Shown piece after piece: positions 48,117 through 56,897 of a DNA stretch of 57,577 nucleotides. Position numbers and translations under genes: made by a program. The DNA lies in the NCBI GenBank assembly GCA_027420455.1, contig DAIBJA010000025.1, positions 1-57,577 on the forward strand, in the 5' to 3' direction. The notes beneath the pieces were generated by a model. It worked only from the letters and a program-made list of their open reading frames with translations. It ran no database searches and was not told the origin of the DNA. Positions within the stretch are counted from its first letter, which is position 1; every line of letters begins with the position of its first letter. Source of the DNA: Clostridia bacterium. GTDB lineage: Bacteria; Bacillota; Sulfobacillia; JAJZYS01; JAJYTV01.

Positions 48117-48844
48117 AGAAGCCAAGGGTTGCGATCTTCGATTTCGCGGGTTGCGAGGGCTGCCAGCTCCAGATCATCAACCTCGAGGAGGAGCTCCTGC
48201 AGCTCCTCGAGGTGGTGGACGTCGTGGAGTGGCGGGAAGGCATCTCCGACCGGAGCCCCGAGTTCGACATCGCCATCGTCGAGGGGGCGATCACGAGGCC
48301 CCAGGATGTCCGGCGCCTGGAGCAGATCCGGGCCAGGGCCAAGGTGCTCGTGGCCCTCGGCGCCTGCGCGAGCCATGGCGGCGTCAACAGGCTCCGCCAG
48401 CGCCTAGACCTCGCGGCCGCGAAGCGCATCGTCTACGGCACCGCCGCGCGCGAGGAATTCCTCGGGTCCGGGCCCGTGCAGGCGATCGACGAGGTGGTCT
48501 CGGTCGACGCGCGCGTCGAGGGCTGTCCCATCGACCGCCAGGAACTCGGCAACGTCCTGCGCACCCTCGTGCTCGGCGGCGAGCCGAAGGTGCCGGACTA
48601 CCCGGTCTGCGTCGAGTGCAAGCGGGCGGGCAACATCTGCCGCTACGAGCGCGGCGAGATCTGTCTCGGACCCGTGACGCGAGGCGGCTGCGGCGCGCGC
48701 TGTCCGTCCTACGGCATGTGGTGCTACGGCTGCAGGGGGTCGGTGGATGAACCGAACATCCACGCCGCGCGCGCCGTGATGGAACGTTACGGCCGGACCG
48801 TGCAGGAGCGCGAGGAACGGCTCGCGCTCTTCGGCAGCCGGTAA
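48113..48844 (+). CDS. [NiFe] hydrogenase delta (small) subunit
   Basis: This 243-residue electron-transfer subunit has proximal-cluster cysteines at about residues 14 and 17 (FAGCEGCQLQ), then 85 (LGACASHGG) and 138 (EGCPIDRQEL). The C-terminal third is cysteine-rich (VCVECKRAGNICRY; GGCGARCPSYG), fitting two more Fe-S clusters. It lacks a twin-arginine signal, so the enzyme is cytoplasmic. It overlaps the gene before it by 4 nt (ATGA) and lies 13 nt before the large subunit. This is typical of group 3b enzymes. Confidence 0.93.
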   Translation: MKKPRVAIFDFAGCEGCQLQIINLEEELLQLLEVVDVVEWREGISDRSPEFDIAIVEGAITRPQDVRRLEQIRARAKVLVALGACASHGGVNRLRQRLDLAAAKRIVYGTAAREEFLGSGPVQAIDEVVSVDARVEGCPIDRQELGNVLRTLVLGGEPKVPDYPVCVECKRAGNICRYERGEICLGPVTRGGCGARCPSYGMWCYGCRGSVDEPNIHAARAVMERYGRTVQEREERLALFGSR

Positions 48845-48857
48845 GGAGGGCCCAGGC

Positions 48858-50174
48858 ATGGCAAGGCACATCGAAGTCCACCACGTCACGCGCATCGAGG
48901 GTCACGGCAGCATCGTGCTGGACGTGGACCAGGGCCGCATCGAGAAGATCGCCTGGCAGGTGCCCGAGGCGCCGCGCTTCTTCGAGGCGATGGTGCTCGG
49001 CAAGTCCTGGCGCGACATGCAGACCATCGTCAGCCGCATCTGCGGCATCTGTTCGATCAGCCACTCGCTGGCCTGCGTCAAGGGGGTCGAGGCGGCCCTG
49101 GGTTTCGAGGTGAGCAAGCAGACCGGGCGCCTCAGGCGCCTCGCGCACTACTCCGAGCTGATGCAGAGCCACGTGCTGCACGTCGGCTACCTCGTCGCCC
49201 CGGACCTCCTCGGCCAGGCGTCGGTGGTGCCGTTGACGCGTAGCCATCCGCAGCTCGTGGAGCTGATCGTGGGACTCCACCGCCTCGCGAACCGCTGGTC
49301 TGATCTCGTGACCGGGCGCACGACGCACCCGATCACCCTCCAGCCCGGTCGCATGACGCATCTCCCATCGCCAGGCGACCTCGTGCAGCTCCAGCACGAC
49401 CTCGAGTCGGCGCGGGAAGGCGTCTGGCGCCTGGTGGACGCGGTAGGGGACCTCCTCGCGGCCCTGCCGGACTTCGACCGCCCCACCGAATACGTCGCGC
49501 TCGTGAACGGGCCGGAGTACGCGCTCTACGACGGGGAGATCGGCAGCAGCGACGGCGAGGCGCTGCCCTTGAGCCGCTTCGAGCAGGCCTGCAACGAGTA
49601 TGTCGCCAAGGACTCGACCGCCAAGTGGACCCGCTGGCACCGCGACGCCTACGCCGTCGGCGCCAGGGCGCGCTTCAACCTGAACGGAGCCTATCTGTCG
49701 CCGCTCGCCCGCAAGGTGGCGCAAGCGCTGAAGCTCCCGGAGCACCGCGACAACCCCTACTACAACACGGTAGGGCAACTCGCGGAACTCGGACAGCTGC
49801 TCGACGACGCGGGCGTCCTGATCGACAAGATCCTGGCGGCCGGGCTCAAGTCGGAGCACCGGGACCTCGTGCCGCACGCGGGCGAAGGTGTCGGCTGCGT
49901 CGAGGCTCCGCGCGGCATCCTGTTCCACCGGTACGCCTTCGACGCCAAGGGCCGCTGCGAGGCGGCGAACCTCGTCATCCCGACGAACCAGAACCACGCC
50001 AACCTCCAGCGCGACATGGAGGAACTGGTGCCGAGGATCCTGGACCGGTCCGAAGCCGAGATCACCCTGCTGCTCGAGATGCTGGTCCGGGCCTACGACC
50101 CCTGCGTCTCCTGCTCGACGCACTTCCTCGACGTCCGCTTCAAGAGCGGCCGTTCCCCGGGGGAGGTTGTCTGA
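48858..50174 (+). CDS. [NiFe] hydrogenase alpha (large) subunit
   Basis: The 438-residue catalytic subunit binds the NiFe(CN)2CO centre. Ligand motifs are RICGICSISH (C62, C65) and DPCVSCSTH (C416, C419), plus RIEGHG near the N-terminus. The 16 residues after His422 (starting FLDVRFKSGR) should be cut off by a maturation peptidase, probably the one at 55935-56396. The closest match in motif layout is group 3b (NADP-linked, Pyrococcus sulfhydrogenase-like); that subgroup call is by pattern, not computed. AAGGAGGG lies just upstream of ATG 48858. Confidence 0.94.
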   Translation: MARHIEVHHVTRIEGHGSIVLDVDQGRIEKIAWQVPEAPRFFEAMVLGKSWRDMQTIVSRICGICSISHSLACVKGVEAALGFEVSKQTGRLRRLAHYSELMQSHVLHVGYLVAPDLLGQASVVPLTRSHPQLVELIVGLHRLANRWSDLVTGRTTHPITLQPGRMTHLPSPGDLVQLQHDLESAREGVWRLVDAVGDLLAALPDFDRPTEYVALVNGPEYALYDGEIGSSDGEALPLSRFEQACNEYVAKDSTAKWTRWHRDAYAVGARARFNLNGAYLSPLARKVAQALKLPEHRDNPYYNTVGQLAELGQLLDDAGVLIDKILAAGLKSEHRDLVPHAGEGVGCVEAPRGILFHRYAFDAKGRCEAANLVIPTNQNHANLQRDMEELVPRILDRSEAEITLLLEMLVRAYDPCVSCSTHFLDVRFKSGRSPGEVV

Positions 50175-50175
50175 G

Positions 50176-50418
50176 ATGTGCCTCGCGGTGCCGGCCCGGG
50201 TCCTCGAGATCACCGAGGACAACATGGCGGTCGTCGACGTGGGCGGGGTGCGCCGGACGGTCTGCCTCGACCTCGTCACGGACGTGCGGGTCGACGACTA
50301 CGTGCTCGTCCATGTCGGCTTCGCGCTGCAGAGGATCGACCAGCGGGAGGCCAAGCGGCAGGCGGAGCGGCTCGCGGCGATGTTCTCCGGGGAGCCCGGC
50401 GGGGCGGACGCGACATGA
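50176..50418 (+). CDS. hypC: hydrogenase maturation chaperone HypC
   Basis: HypC carries the Fe(CN)2CO unit with HypD and delivers it to the large subunit. This 80-residue protein begins MCLAVPARVLEI with the essential Cys2. It starts 1 nt after the large-subunit stop and overlaps hypD by 4 nt. Confidence 0.96.
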   Translation: MCLAVPARVLEITEDNMAVVDVGGVRRTVCLDLVTDVRVDDYVLVHVGFALQRIDQREAKRQAERLAAMFSGEPGGADAT

Positions 50419-51524
50419 GGTACGTCGACGAGTACCGCGACCCCAAGGCGGCCCAGGGCCTCCTCGCCGCGATCCGGCACCTCGCGGTTGGCCCCCTGCG
50501 CATCATGGAGATCTGCGGCGGGCACACCCACGCCATCTACCGCAGCGGCCTCGACCAGCTCCTGCCCCCGGAGATCCGCTTCCTGCACGGCCCGGGCTGT
50601 CCCGTCTGCGTCACGCCGGCGGTCCGGGTGGACCAGGCGATCGCCCTGGCCGAGCGCGGCTGCGTCGTCTGCACCTACGGCGACATGCTCCGCGTGCCCG
50701 GCTCGCGGGGGACCTTGCGGCAGTCGGCCGCCCGCGGAGCGGACGTGCGCATCGTGTATGGCAGCCTCGACGCGGTGGAGATCGCCCGGCGCGAGAGCGG
50801 CCGTGAGGTGGTGTTCCTCGCCGTCGGCTTCGAGACGACGGCGCCGGCCAACGCCTGCGCCATCCTGCGCGCCAGGGCGCTCGGTCTTCAGAACTTCAGC
50901 GTCCTCGGCAGCCACGTGCTCGTTCCGCCGGTGCTGCGCCACCTGCTCAGGGACAGAGACGCCGGGATCGACGCCTTCATCGGGCCGGGGCACGTCTCGG
51001 CGGTGGTCGGCAGCGAGGACTACCGCTTCCTGCCCGAGGAGTACGGGAAGCCGGTGGTGATCGCCGGCTTCGAGCCGCTCGATCTCCTGGAGGCGGTGCT
51101 CTGGCTGCTGCGGCAGAAAGCCGAAGGTCGCTGCGAGGTGGAGGTGCAGTACCGGCGCGCGGTGCGGGAGGAGGGCAGCCCCAGGGCGAGGGCGGTGATG
51201 GCGGAGGTCTACCGGGTCCAGGACCAGGAGTGGCGCGGCATCGGCCCCATTCCACGGAGCGGCCTCGGCATCCGCGAGGCGTTCGCGGCCTTCGACGCCT
51301 TGCGCCGCTACGAGCGGGACCTGCCGGTGGAGACGGAGGAGGAGGACGCCCGCGGCTACATCTGCGGGGAGGTCATCCAGGGCCTGAGGACACCCCTCGA
51401 CTGTCCGGCGTTCGGCCTTGGCTGCACGCCGGAGCATCCCTTCGGGCCCGGCATGGTCTCCTCGGAGGGCACCTGCGCCGCCCTCTACCGCTACCGGCAC
51501 CCGGACCGGGAGGTGACGCGATGA
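50415..51524 (+). CDS. hypD: hydrogenase maturation protein HypD
   Basis: HypD is the Fe-S scaffold on which the Fe(CN)2CO centre is built. The 369-residue product has CGGHTHAI, GPGCPVCVTP, the GFETTAPANACAI segment and the C-terminal cysteine set CGEVIQGLRTPLDCPAFGLGC, as in the family. ATG 50415 overlaps the hypC stop and its own stop overlaps hypE (ATGA). Confidence 0.96.
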   Translation: MRYVDEYRDPKAAQGLLAAIRHLAVGPLRIMEICGGHTHAIYRSGLDQLLPPEIRFLHGPGCPVCVTPAVRVDQAIALAERGCVVCTYGDMLRVPGSRGTLRQSAARGADVRIVYGSLDAVEIARRESGREVVFLAVGFETTAPANACAILRARALGLQNFSVLGSHVLVPPVLRHLLRDRDAGIDAFIGPGHVSAVVGSEDYRFLPEEYGKPVVIAGFEPLDLLEAVLWLLRQKAEGRCEVEVQYRRAVREEGSPRARAVMAEVYRVQDQEWRGIGPIPRSGLGIREAFAAFDALRRYERDLPVETEEEDARGYICGEVIQGLRTPLDCPAFGLGCTPEHPFGPGMVSSEGTCAALYRYRHPDREVTR

Positions 51525-52546
51525 GCAGGGCCGATCCCCGCCTGACGCGCGTGATCGAGGCGTCGCACGGCACCGGCGGCAAGATGACCCACGACCTCGT
51601 CGAGCAGATCTTCCTGCCCGCCTTCCGCAACCCGCGCCTCGAGCCCCTGCTGGACGGATCCGTGCTCGAGCTCGCCGGCCTTCGGCTCTGCCTGACGACG
51701 GACAGCTACGTCGTCCAGCCGCTCCGCTTCCCCGGCGGCAGCATCGGCGATCTCGCGGTCAACGGGACGGTGAACGACCTTCTGATGTGCGGAGCGACGC
51801 CCGTCGCCCTGACGGCCGCCTTCATCCTGTCGGAGGGCCTCGAGCTCGGGCTGCTGCGGGACGTGGTGGAGGACATGGCGCGGGCCGCGAGGCGCGCGGG
51901 GGTGGAGATCGTCACGGGCGACACCAAGGTGGCCGGCGCGGGAGACCGGGAGGGCCTCTTCATCACGACGGCCGGACTGGGCGTCGTGCCGGCCGGCATC
52001 GCCTGGTCGCCCGGTCGGATCCGTCCTGGCGACCTGATCCTCCTCTCCGGCAGCGTCGGCGACCACGGCGCGAGCGTGATGGCGTCGCGCTTTGGCATCG
52101 CCCTCGACACCGAGATCCCGAGCGATACCTGCGCCCTGCGGGACGCGGTGCTGGCGGTGCGCGACCTCCCAGGCGTCCGCTGCCTGCGCGACCCGACGCG
52201 CGGCGGCCTCGCGACGACGCTCGCCGAACTCTCGGCGCAGAGCGGCCTCACGCTGACGGCGGAGGAGCGGTGGATCCCCGTGCGCGAGGATGTGCGGGGC
52301 CTCTGCGAGGTGCTCGGTCTCGACCCCCTCTACGTCGCGAACGAGGGCAGGCTCGTCGCCGTGGTGGCGCCCGAGGACGCGGACGAGGCCCTGCGCCGCC
52401 TGAGGGCGGTGCCGGAGACCCGTGAGGCCGTGCTCATCGGCGGGGTGACTCAGGACCGACCAGGGCACGCGAACCTGCGCACCCTCCTGGGCGCGGTTCG
52501 CCCGCTCGATCTCCTGCCCGTCGAGCAGCTGCCGAGGATCTGCTGA
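51521..52546 (+). CDS. hypE: carbamoyl-dehydratase HypE
   Basis: HypE dehydrates a C-terminal thiocarbamate made by HypF to a thiocyanate, the source of the cyanide ligands. The 341-residue PurM-like protein has HGTGGKMTHDLVEQIF, a GDTKVAGAGDREG loop and the essential C-terminal PRIC. It is coupled to hypD by a 4-nt overlap and ends 1 nt before hypA. Confidence 0.96.
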   Translation: MSRADPRLTRVIEASHGTGGKMTHDLVEQIFLPAFRNPRLEPLLDGSVLELAGLRLCLTTDSYVVQPLRFPGGSIGDLAVNGTVNDLLMCGATPVALTAAFILSEGLELGLLRDVVEDMARAARRAGVEIVTGDTKVAGAGDREGLFITTAGLGVVPAGIAWSPGRIRPGDLILLSGSVGDHGASVMASRFGIALDTEIPSDTCALRDAVLAVRDLPGVRCLRDPTRGGLATTLAELSAQSGLTLTAEERWIPVREDVRGLCEVLGLDPLYVANEGRLVAVVAPEDADEALRRLRAVPETREAVLIGGVTQDRPGHANLRTLLGAVRPLDLLPVEQLPRIC

Positions 52547-52547
52547 G

Positions 52548-52904
52548 ATGCACGAGATGGCCTTGGCCGAGGAGCTCCTCAAGATCTCCGACGAGGCGGC
52601 GGCGAGCGCGGGCGCCGAGGAGGTGCTGCGGGTCCGGGTGGGGGTGGGCTGGCTCCTCCAGGTGGAGCGGCAGAGTCTCGCCTTCTACCTCGAAGCCCTG
52701 CGTCGGGACTACCCCCGCCTCGAGCATGCCGTCTTCGAACTCGACGAGGAGGCGGTGCGGGTGCGCTGCCGGGTCTGCGGCGAGGAAACGGAGCAGGCGG
52801 GTTGGGGCTTCGCCTGCGGGGCGTGCGGCGACAGGGATGTCGAGGTGGTGGCGGGCGACCGGCTCGAGGTTCGGGATATGGAGGTGCGGACGGACGATGT
52901 GTGA
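52548..52904 (+). CDS. hypA: hydrogenase nickel-incorporation protein HypA
   Basis: HypA transfers nickel with HypB. The 118-residue protein starts MHEMALAEELL with the nickel-binding His2 and has the zinc site CRVCGEE...CGACGD. It overlaps hypB by 8 nt. Confidence 0.95.
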   Translation: MHEMALAEELLKISDEAAASAGAEEVLRVRVGVGWLLQVERQSLAFYLEALRRDYPRLEHAVFELDEEAVRVRCRVCGEETEQAGWGFACGACGDRDVEVVAGDRLEVRDMEVRTDDV

Positions 52905-53592
52905 GACGCAAGGCGAAGGGCACCAGCACCGGCACCTCGAGGTCCACCGGCACGCGATGGAGGCCAACGACCAGGTCGCGGCGAGGCTAAGGCGTGGCTT
53001 CGCCGCGAGGGGCATCCTGGTGCTCAATCTCATCAGCGCGCCGGGATCCGGAAAGACCGCCCTGCTTGAGCGCACGCTCGAGCAACTGAGGCCCTTGCGC
53101 GTCTCGGTCCTTGTCGGGGACGTCGAGACGGAGCGCGACGCGGAACGGCTGCGCCGCTGCGGCGTGCCGGTGGCGCAGATCGTCACGGCCGGCACCTGTC
53201 ACCTCGAGGCCGGCATGGTGGAGAGCCACCTGGCGGAGGTGGATCAGCGCGAGCTCGACGTCCTGATCGTTGAGAACGTCGGCAATCTCGTCTGTCCGAG
53301 CGGCTTCGATCTCGGCGAGGACCTGAAGGTGGTGCTCGTGAGCACGACCGAAGGGGAGGACAAGCCGCTCAAGTATCCGGCGATCTTCCACCGGGCGGAG
53401 CTCGCGCTGGTGACGAAGGCCGACCTCGCGCCGCACCTCGATTTCGACCGCGAGGAGCTCCTCCGGAACATCCAGGCGGTGCACCCCGGCATGGAGGTGC
53501 TCGAGGTGTCGGCCAAGACGGGACTTGGCCTGGATCTCTGGCTCGACTGGATCCGGGCGAAGGTGGAGGAGAAGCAGAGCCTTCATGTCTGA
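52897..53592 (+). CDS. hypB: hydrogenase nickel-incorporation GTPase HypB
   Basis: HypB is the GTPase that drives nickel insertion. The 231-residue protein has a short His-rich start (GHQHRHLEVHRH), the P-loop SAPGSGKT, the VGDVETERDAERL region, ENVGNLVCP and KADLAPH. ATG 52897 overlaps hypA by 8 nt; the longer ORF from 52726 is a shadow of hypA. The His stretch may bind nickel. Confidence 0.95.
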   Translation: MCETQGEGHQHRHLEVHRHAMEANDQVAARLRRGFAARGILVLNLISAPGSGKTALLERTLEQLRPLRVSVLVGDVETERDAERLRRCGVPVAQIVTAGTCHLEAGMVESHLAEVDQRELDVLIVENVGNLVCPSGFDLGEDLKVVLVSTTEGEDKPLKYPAIFHRAELALVTKADLAPHLDFDREELLRNIQAVHPGMEVLEVSAKTGLGLDLWLDWIRAKVEEKQSLHV

Positions 53593-53604
53593 GGTGGTAG
53601 CGCC

Positions 53605-55980
53605 ATGACGCAAGCGAGGCCCAGCGAAGCGGTCGCGGGACGAGATCCGCGGCGGGAAGGGGCAGGGGTCCAGGCTCTCGCCGTCCGGGTCAGCGGCACG
53701 GTGCAGGGGGTGGGGTTTCGGCCCTTCGTCTACCGCCTCGCGACGGAGTATGGGCTCGTGGGCCTGGTGCGCAACGAGGGCTCCTTCGTCCGCGTCGAGG
53801 CGCAGGGCCCGCCTGAGGCGCTCGAGGGCTTCCTGCGCGACCTCTGTGCCCGGGCGCCTGCCGCGGCGGCGATCGAGGGGCTCGCAGCCGAGCCGATCCC
53901 GGTGGGCGAACGGCAAGGCTTCTCGATCGTACCTTCGCGCGACGCCAGGCGTGAGGCGATGGGCATCCCCGTCGACAGCGCCATCTGCCCGGACTGCCTC
54001 AAGGACCTGAGGGATCCCGGGAGCCGCTACTACCGCTACCCCTTCACCTCGTGCACGCAGTGCGGGCCGCGCTACACGATCACGCGGCGCCTCCCCTTCG
54101 ATCGCGAGCGCACGGCGATGGACCTCTTCCCCCTCTGTACGGACTGCCAGGGCGACTACGTCGAGCCCGCTTCCCGCCGCTTCCACGCCCAGGCGACCGC
54201 GTGCGGCGCCTGCGGGCCGAGCCTCTTCTGGTGCGGGCCGGACGGCGTCCCGCACGGGGAGAACGAAGAGGCGCTGCGACGGGCGAAGGCCCTTCTCCGT
54301 GCCGGGGGCATCGTCGCCGTCATGGGCATCGGCGGATTCCACCTGGCGGTGGACGCGAGGAACGAAGGGGCGGTGCAGCGCCTCAGGCTCCGCAAACGGC
54401 GCCCCGGCAAGCCCCTCGCCGTCATGATGGCGGAAGACGAGGTGCCGCTGCATTGCCGCGTCTCGGCGGCCGAGCGGCGGGCGCTCTCTGGCCCGGCGCA
54501 TCCGATCGTGCTGCTCGAGCGGCTGGGCGGGACGGGCATCGCGCCCTCCGTGGCGCCGGGAATGGCGCGCCTCGGCGTGATGCTGCCGTACACGGGCCTT
54601 CATGTGCTTCTGCTCGAGGACGCCGACCTTTCGTGCCTCGTAATGACGAGCGGCAACCACAGCGGCGAGCCGCTCTCCTACTCGGTGGAGGGCGCACTCT
54701 CAGAACTCGGCGACGTGGCGGACGGCTTTCTCTGCCACACGCGGGAAATCGTCCGCCCGGTGGACGACTCGGTCCTTCGCGTGGCTCGAGAGGGACCGAT
54801 CCTGCTGCGCCGTGCGCGCGGCTTCGTGCCGAGGAGCATCGTGGTGCCGGGCTGCGATCCGCGGCTTCGGGCTTTCGCCGCGGGGGGCGACGTCAAGAAC
54901 GCCTTCGCCGTGCTGCGCGGCGGCCGCATCTGGCTGAGCCCGCACATCGGGGACCTCGCTGTGCCGAAGACCATGGCGCTCTTCGAGCGGGAGGTGTCGT
55001 GGTATCGGGAGGAGCTCGGGGCGGAGCCCGAGGTGGTCGTCCACGACCTCCATCCCGGCTATCGCGGCACGGCGTACGCCGGGAGCCTTCGGCGTCCTCT
55101 CGTCGCCGTGCAGCACCACCACGCCCACATCGCGGCGTGCCTGCTCGAACACGGCGTGACGGAGCCGGTCCTCGGACTCGCGCTCGATGGCGTCGGCTAT
55201 GGCGACGACGGCGGCATCTGGGGCGGCGAGGCTTTGCTCGTGGACGGCGCGGGCTACCGGCGGGTGGGGAGCCTCCTGCCCCTGCGGCTGGTGGGCGGCG
55301 ACGTCGCGGTGAAGGAGCCCTGGCGCCTCGCGGTCAGCTACCTTGAAGAAGTGGGGCGGTGGGACGAAGACGGGAAGGCTCTGCTGCAGAGGATGGGTGT
55401 AGCGGCGGACCTGGCGCGGCGGCTCGGGCAGGTGCTGCGCAGCCGCTACCCCGGCTTCGTCTCCACGAGCGCCGGACGGCTCTTTGACGCGGCGGGCGCC
55501 CTCATCCTGGGGCGCGCCAAGGCGAGCTTCGAGGGGGAGCTGCCGATGCTGCTCGAGGCGGCCGTTCGGCCGGAGGAGGTAGCCGCATACCCCTTCGACC
55601 TCGTCGAGGGCGAGCGGCTCCTCCTCGACTGGCGGCCCGCGTTCCTCGCCATGCTGGACGACTTGAGAGAGGGAGCGTCCGTGCCGGCCCTTGCGACCGG
55701 GCTCCATCGCGGCCTGGCGCGGGGCCTCGCTCGCGTGGCGCGACGCCTCTCGCGGCGCCACGGGCTCAAGTGCGTGGCGCTTGGCGGCGGCGTCTGGCAG
55801 AACGAGTGGCTCTTGCGCTGGTTCCTCGCCGAGATGGAGGGATCGGGAATCAGGGTGATCTGGCCGCGGGAGCTGCCGGTGGGGGATGGCGGGCTCGCTG
55901 TCGGGCAGCTTGCGGTCTTGATCGCGCTAAGGCGTCAAGGAATGGGTCGGGCTATTTCCTCGGAGACGCGCCGCACGTAG
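53605..55980 (+). CDS. hypF: carbamoyltransferase HypF
   Basis: HypF uses carbamoyl phosphate and ATP to carbamoylate the HypE C-terminal cysteine. The 791-residue protein has in order an acylphosphatase domain (VQGVGFRPFVYR, ~30-110), two zinc fingers (CPDC..CTQCG, CTDC..CGACG, ~120-205), a YrdC domain (~215-400) and a Kae1-like carbamoyltransferase domain with HHHAHIAACLLEHG and LGGGVWQNEWLL. Its last 46 nt overlap the convergent peptidase gene. It is the last gene of the operon. Confidence 0.96.
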   Translation: MTQARPSEAVAGRDPRREGAGVQALAVRVSGTVQGVGFRPFVYRLATEYGLVGLVRNEGSFVRVEAQGPPEALEGFLRDLCARAPAAAAIEGLAAEPIPVGERQGFSIVPSRDARREAMGIPVDSAICPDCLKDLRDPGSRYYRYPFTSCTQCGPRYTITRRLPFDRERTAMDLFPLCTDCQGDYVEPASRRFHAQATACGACGPSLFWCGPDGVPHGENEEALRRAKALLRAGGIVAVMGIGGFHLAVDARNEGAVQRLRLRKRRPGKPLAVMMAEDEVPLHCRVSAAERRALSGPAHPIVLLERLGGTGIAPSVAPGMARLGVMLPYTGLHVLLLEDADLSCLVMTSGNHSGEPLSYSVEGALSELGDVADGFLCHTREIVRPVDDSVLRVAREGPILLRRARGFVPRSIVVPGCDPRLRAFAAGGDVKNAFAVLRGGRIWLSPHIGDLAVPKTMALFEREVSWYREELGAEPEVVVHDLHPGYRGTAYAGSLRRPLVAVQHHHAHIAACLLEHGVTEPVLGLALDGVGYGDDGGIWGGEALLVDGAGYRRVGSLLPLRLVGGDVAVKEPWRLAVSYLEEVGRWDEDGKALLQRMGVAADLARRLGQVLRSRYPGFVSTSAGRLFDAAGALILGRAKASFEGELPMLLEAAVRPEEVAAYPFDLVEGERLLLDWRPAFLAMLDDLREGASVPALATGLHRGLARGLARVARRLSRRHGLKCVALGGGVWQNEWLLRWFLAEMEGSGIRVIWPRELPVGDGGLAVGQLAVLIALRRQGMGRAISSETRRT

Positions 55981-56396
55981 AGGGGGAGACGCTCCTCGAG
56001 TAGCGCGGAGAGCCCTTCCCGGTAGCCAAGGGACAGGGGTTCGATCCCGAAGAGGATGATGTTGTCCGGGCACTGGCCCAGGCGCCTCGCGAGATCCAGG
56101 AGATGAAGGAGATCTCCGGAGTGTGGCGTGATGGAGTTCCCTTGGCGGCGGGAGGCGGCCTCCTCCGGAATAAAGCGCACGATCGCACCGGGCGTCTCGC
56201 CCATGCGGGCGCAGTCCACGATGATCGCGCGGTCCGCGCCGGATAGCGCGTCGAGGAGGCGCATGCCGGCGGTGCCGATGTCGAGAAGGCGCACGTCGGG
56301 CCGGTCTTCGAATGAGGGCTCGAGTTCCTGTATGATCCGCACGGCGACGCCTTCATCTTCGCGCAGCGGGTTGCCGAGTCCGACGACGACGGTCAT
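55935..56396 (-). CDS. hydrogenase maturation endopeptidase (HycI/HybD-type)
   Basis: This 153-residue protease has VVVGLGNPLREDEGVAVRIIQEL (metal-binding Asp/Glu region), LLDIGTAGMRLLDAL and TPHSGDLLHLLDLA with a second His. It should cut the C-terminal tail of the large subunit after nickel insertion. ATG 56396 is chosen for the canonical start; the frame to 56465 adds 23 residues. It lies on the opposite strand to the operon and overlaps the hypF end by 46 nt, so it must be transcribed separately. Confidence 0.9.
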   Translation of the reverse strand: MTVVVGLGNPLREDEGVAVRIIQELEPSFEDRPDVRLLDIGTAGMRLLDALSGADRAIIVDCARMGETPGAIVRFIPEEAASRRQGNSITPHSGDLLHLLDLARRLGQCPDNIILFGIEPLSLGYREGLSALLEERLPLYVRRVSEEIARPIP

Positions 56397-56480
56397 GGAA
56401 GCACCCCTGTGGAATCCTCTGTGTTCCACGCCGAGTATACGGCAGGACGGCTCTGGAGGCGGCATTCGAGTGTGGTTTGC

Positions 56481-56509
56481 TTGCGTTGCGCGCGCAGGAA
56501 TGTTAGACT
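56481..56509 (+). promoter_or_regulatory. promoter of tRNA-Arg
   Basis: TTGCGT (56481-56486) and TAGACT (56504-56509) have a 17-nt spacer and end 13 nt before the tRNA. Confidence 0.5.
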
Positions 56510-56522
56510 AACGCGTGCTCGG

Positions 56523-56599
<77 letters not shown>

Positions 56600-56620
56600 G
56601 AATTTACCGGTTGGCTTGGT

Positions 56621-56654
56621 CGAAACCCGCTTCCCGCAAGGGTTGCGGGTTTCG
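56621..56654 (+). terminator. terminator after tRNA-Arg
   Basis: CGAAACCCGC and GCGGGTTTCG form a perfect 10-bp stem followed by TGTTTT, 21 nt past the tRNA. Confidence 0.75.
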
Positions 56655-56897
56655 TGTTTTCCAGTGCTTGCCGTGCGACGCGTGGCCTTTGCGCAGTTGC
56701 CACCCAAGTTGCCACCGAAAGTACCGGGGGGATCGTCGTCGAGGGGAGTCGGCGAGGGCACCGCTGGGGCTACAGGCAGGAGGAGGCAGAGCGGCCAAGA
56801 ATTTTAATCAGGACGTTTTTACCGGGACTGGAACAGTCCGGACGACCGTCAGCGTCTCCGCGCAGGAAGATCCCGGTCGGAAGGTAGGCGATTCATC
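56655..56897. other. intergenic region after tRNA-Arg
   Basis: No gene or tRNA is seen. On the minus strand a short frame encodes repeats of GGN (GGNLGGN), reminiscent of the tail of some tyrosine integrases beside tRNA genes, but no integrase core is present. The RBS GGAAGG for the following gene is at its 3' end. Confidence 0.3.

Noticed and set aside
45960-48125. 721-residue minus-strand ORF
   Set aside because: Shadow of the hydrogenase beta-gamma gene caused by high GC; the plus frame has clear Fe-S and flavoprotein motifs.
50083-50125. Selenocysteine in the hydrogenase large subunit
   Set aside because: The C-terminal motif reads DPCVSCSTH with TGC codons; no in-frame TGA is present.
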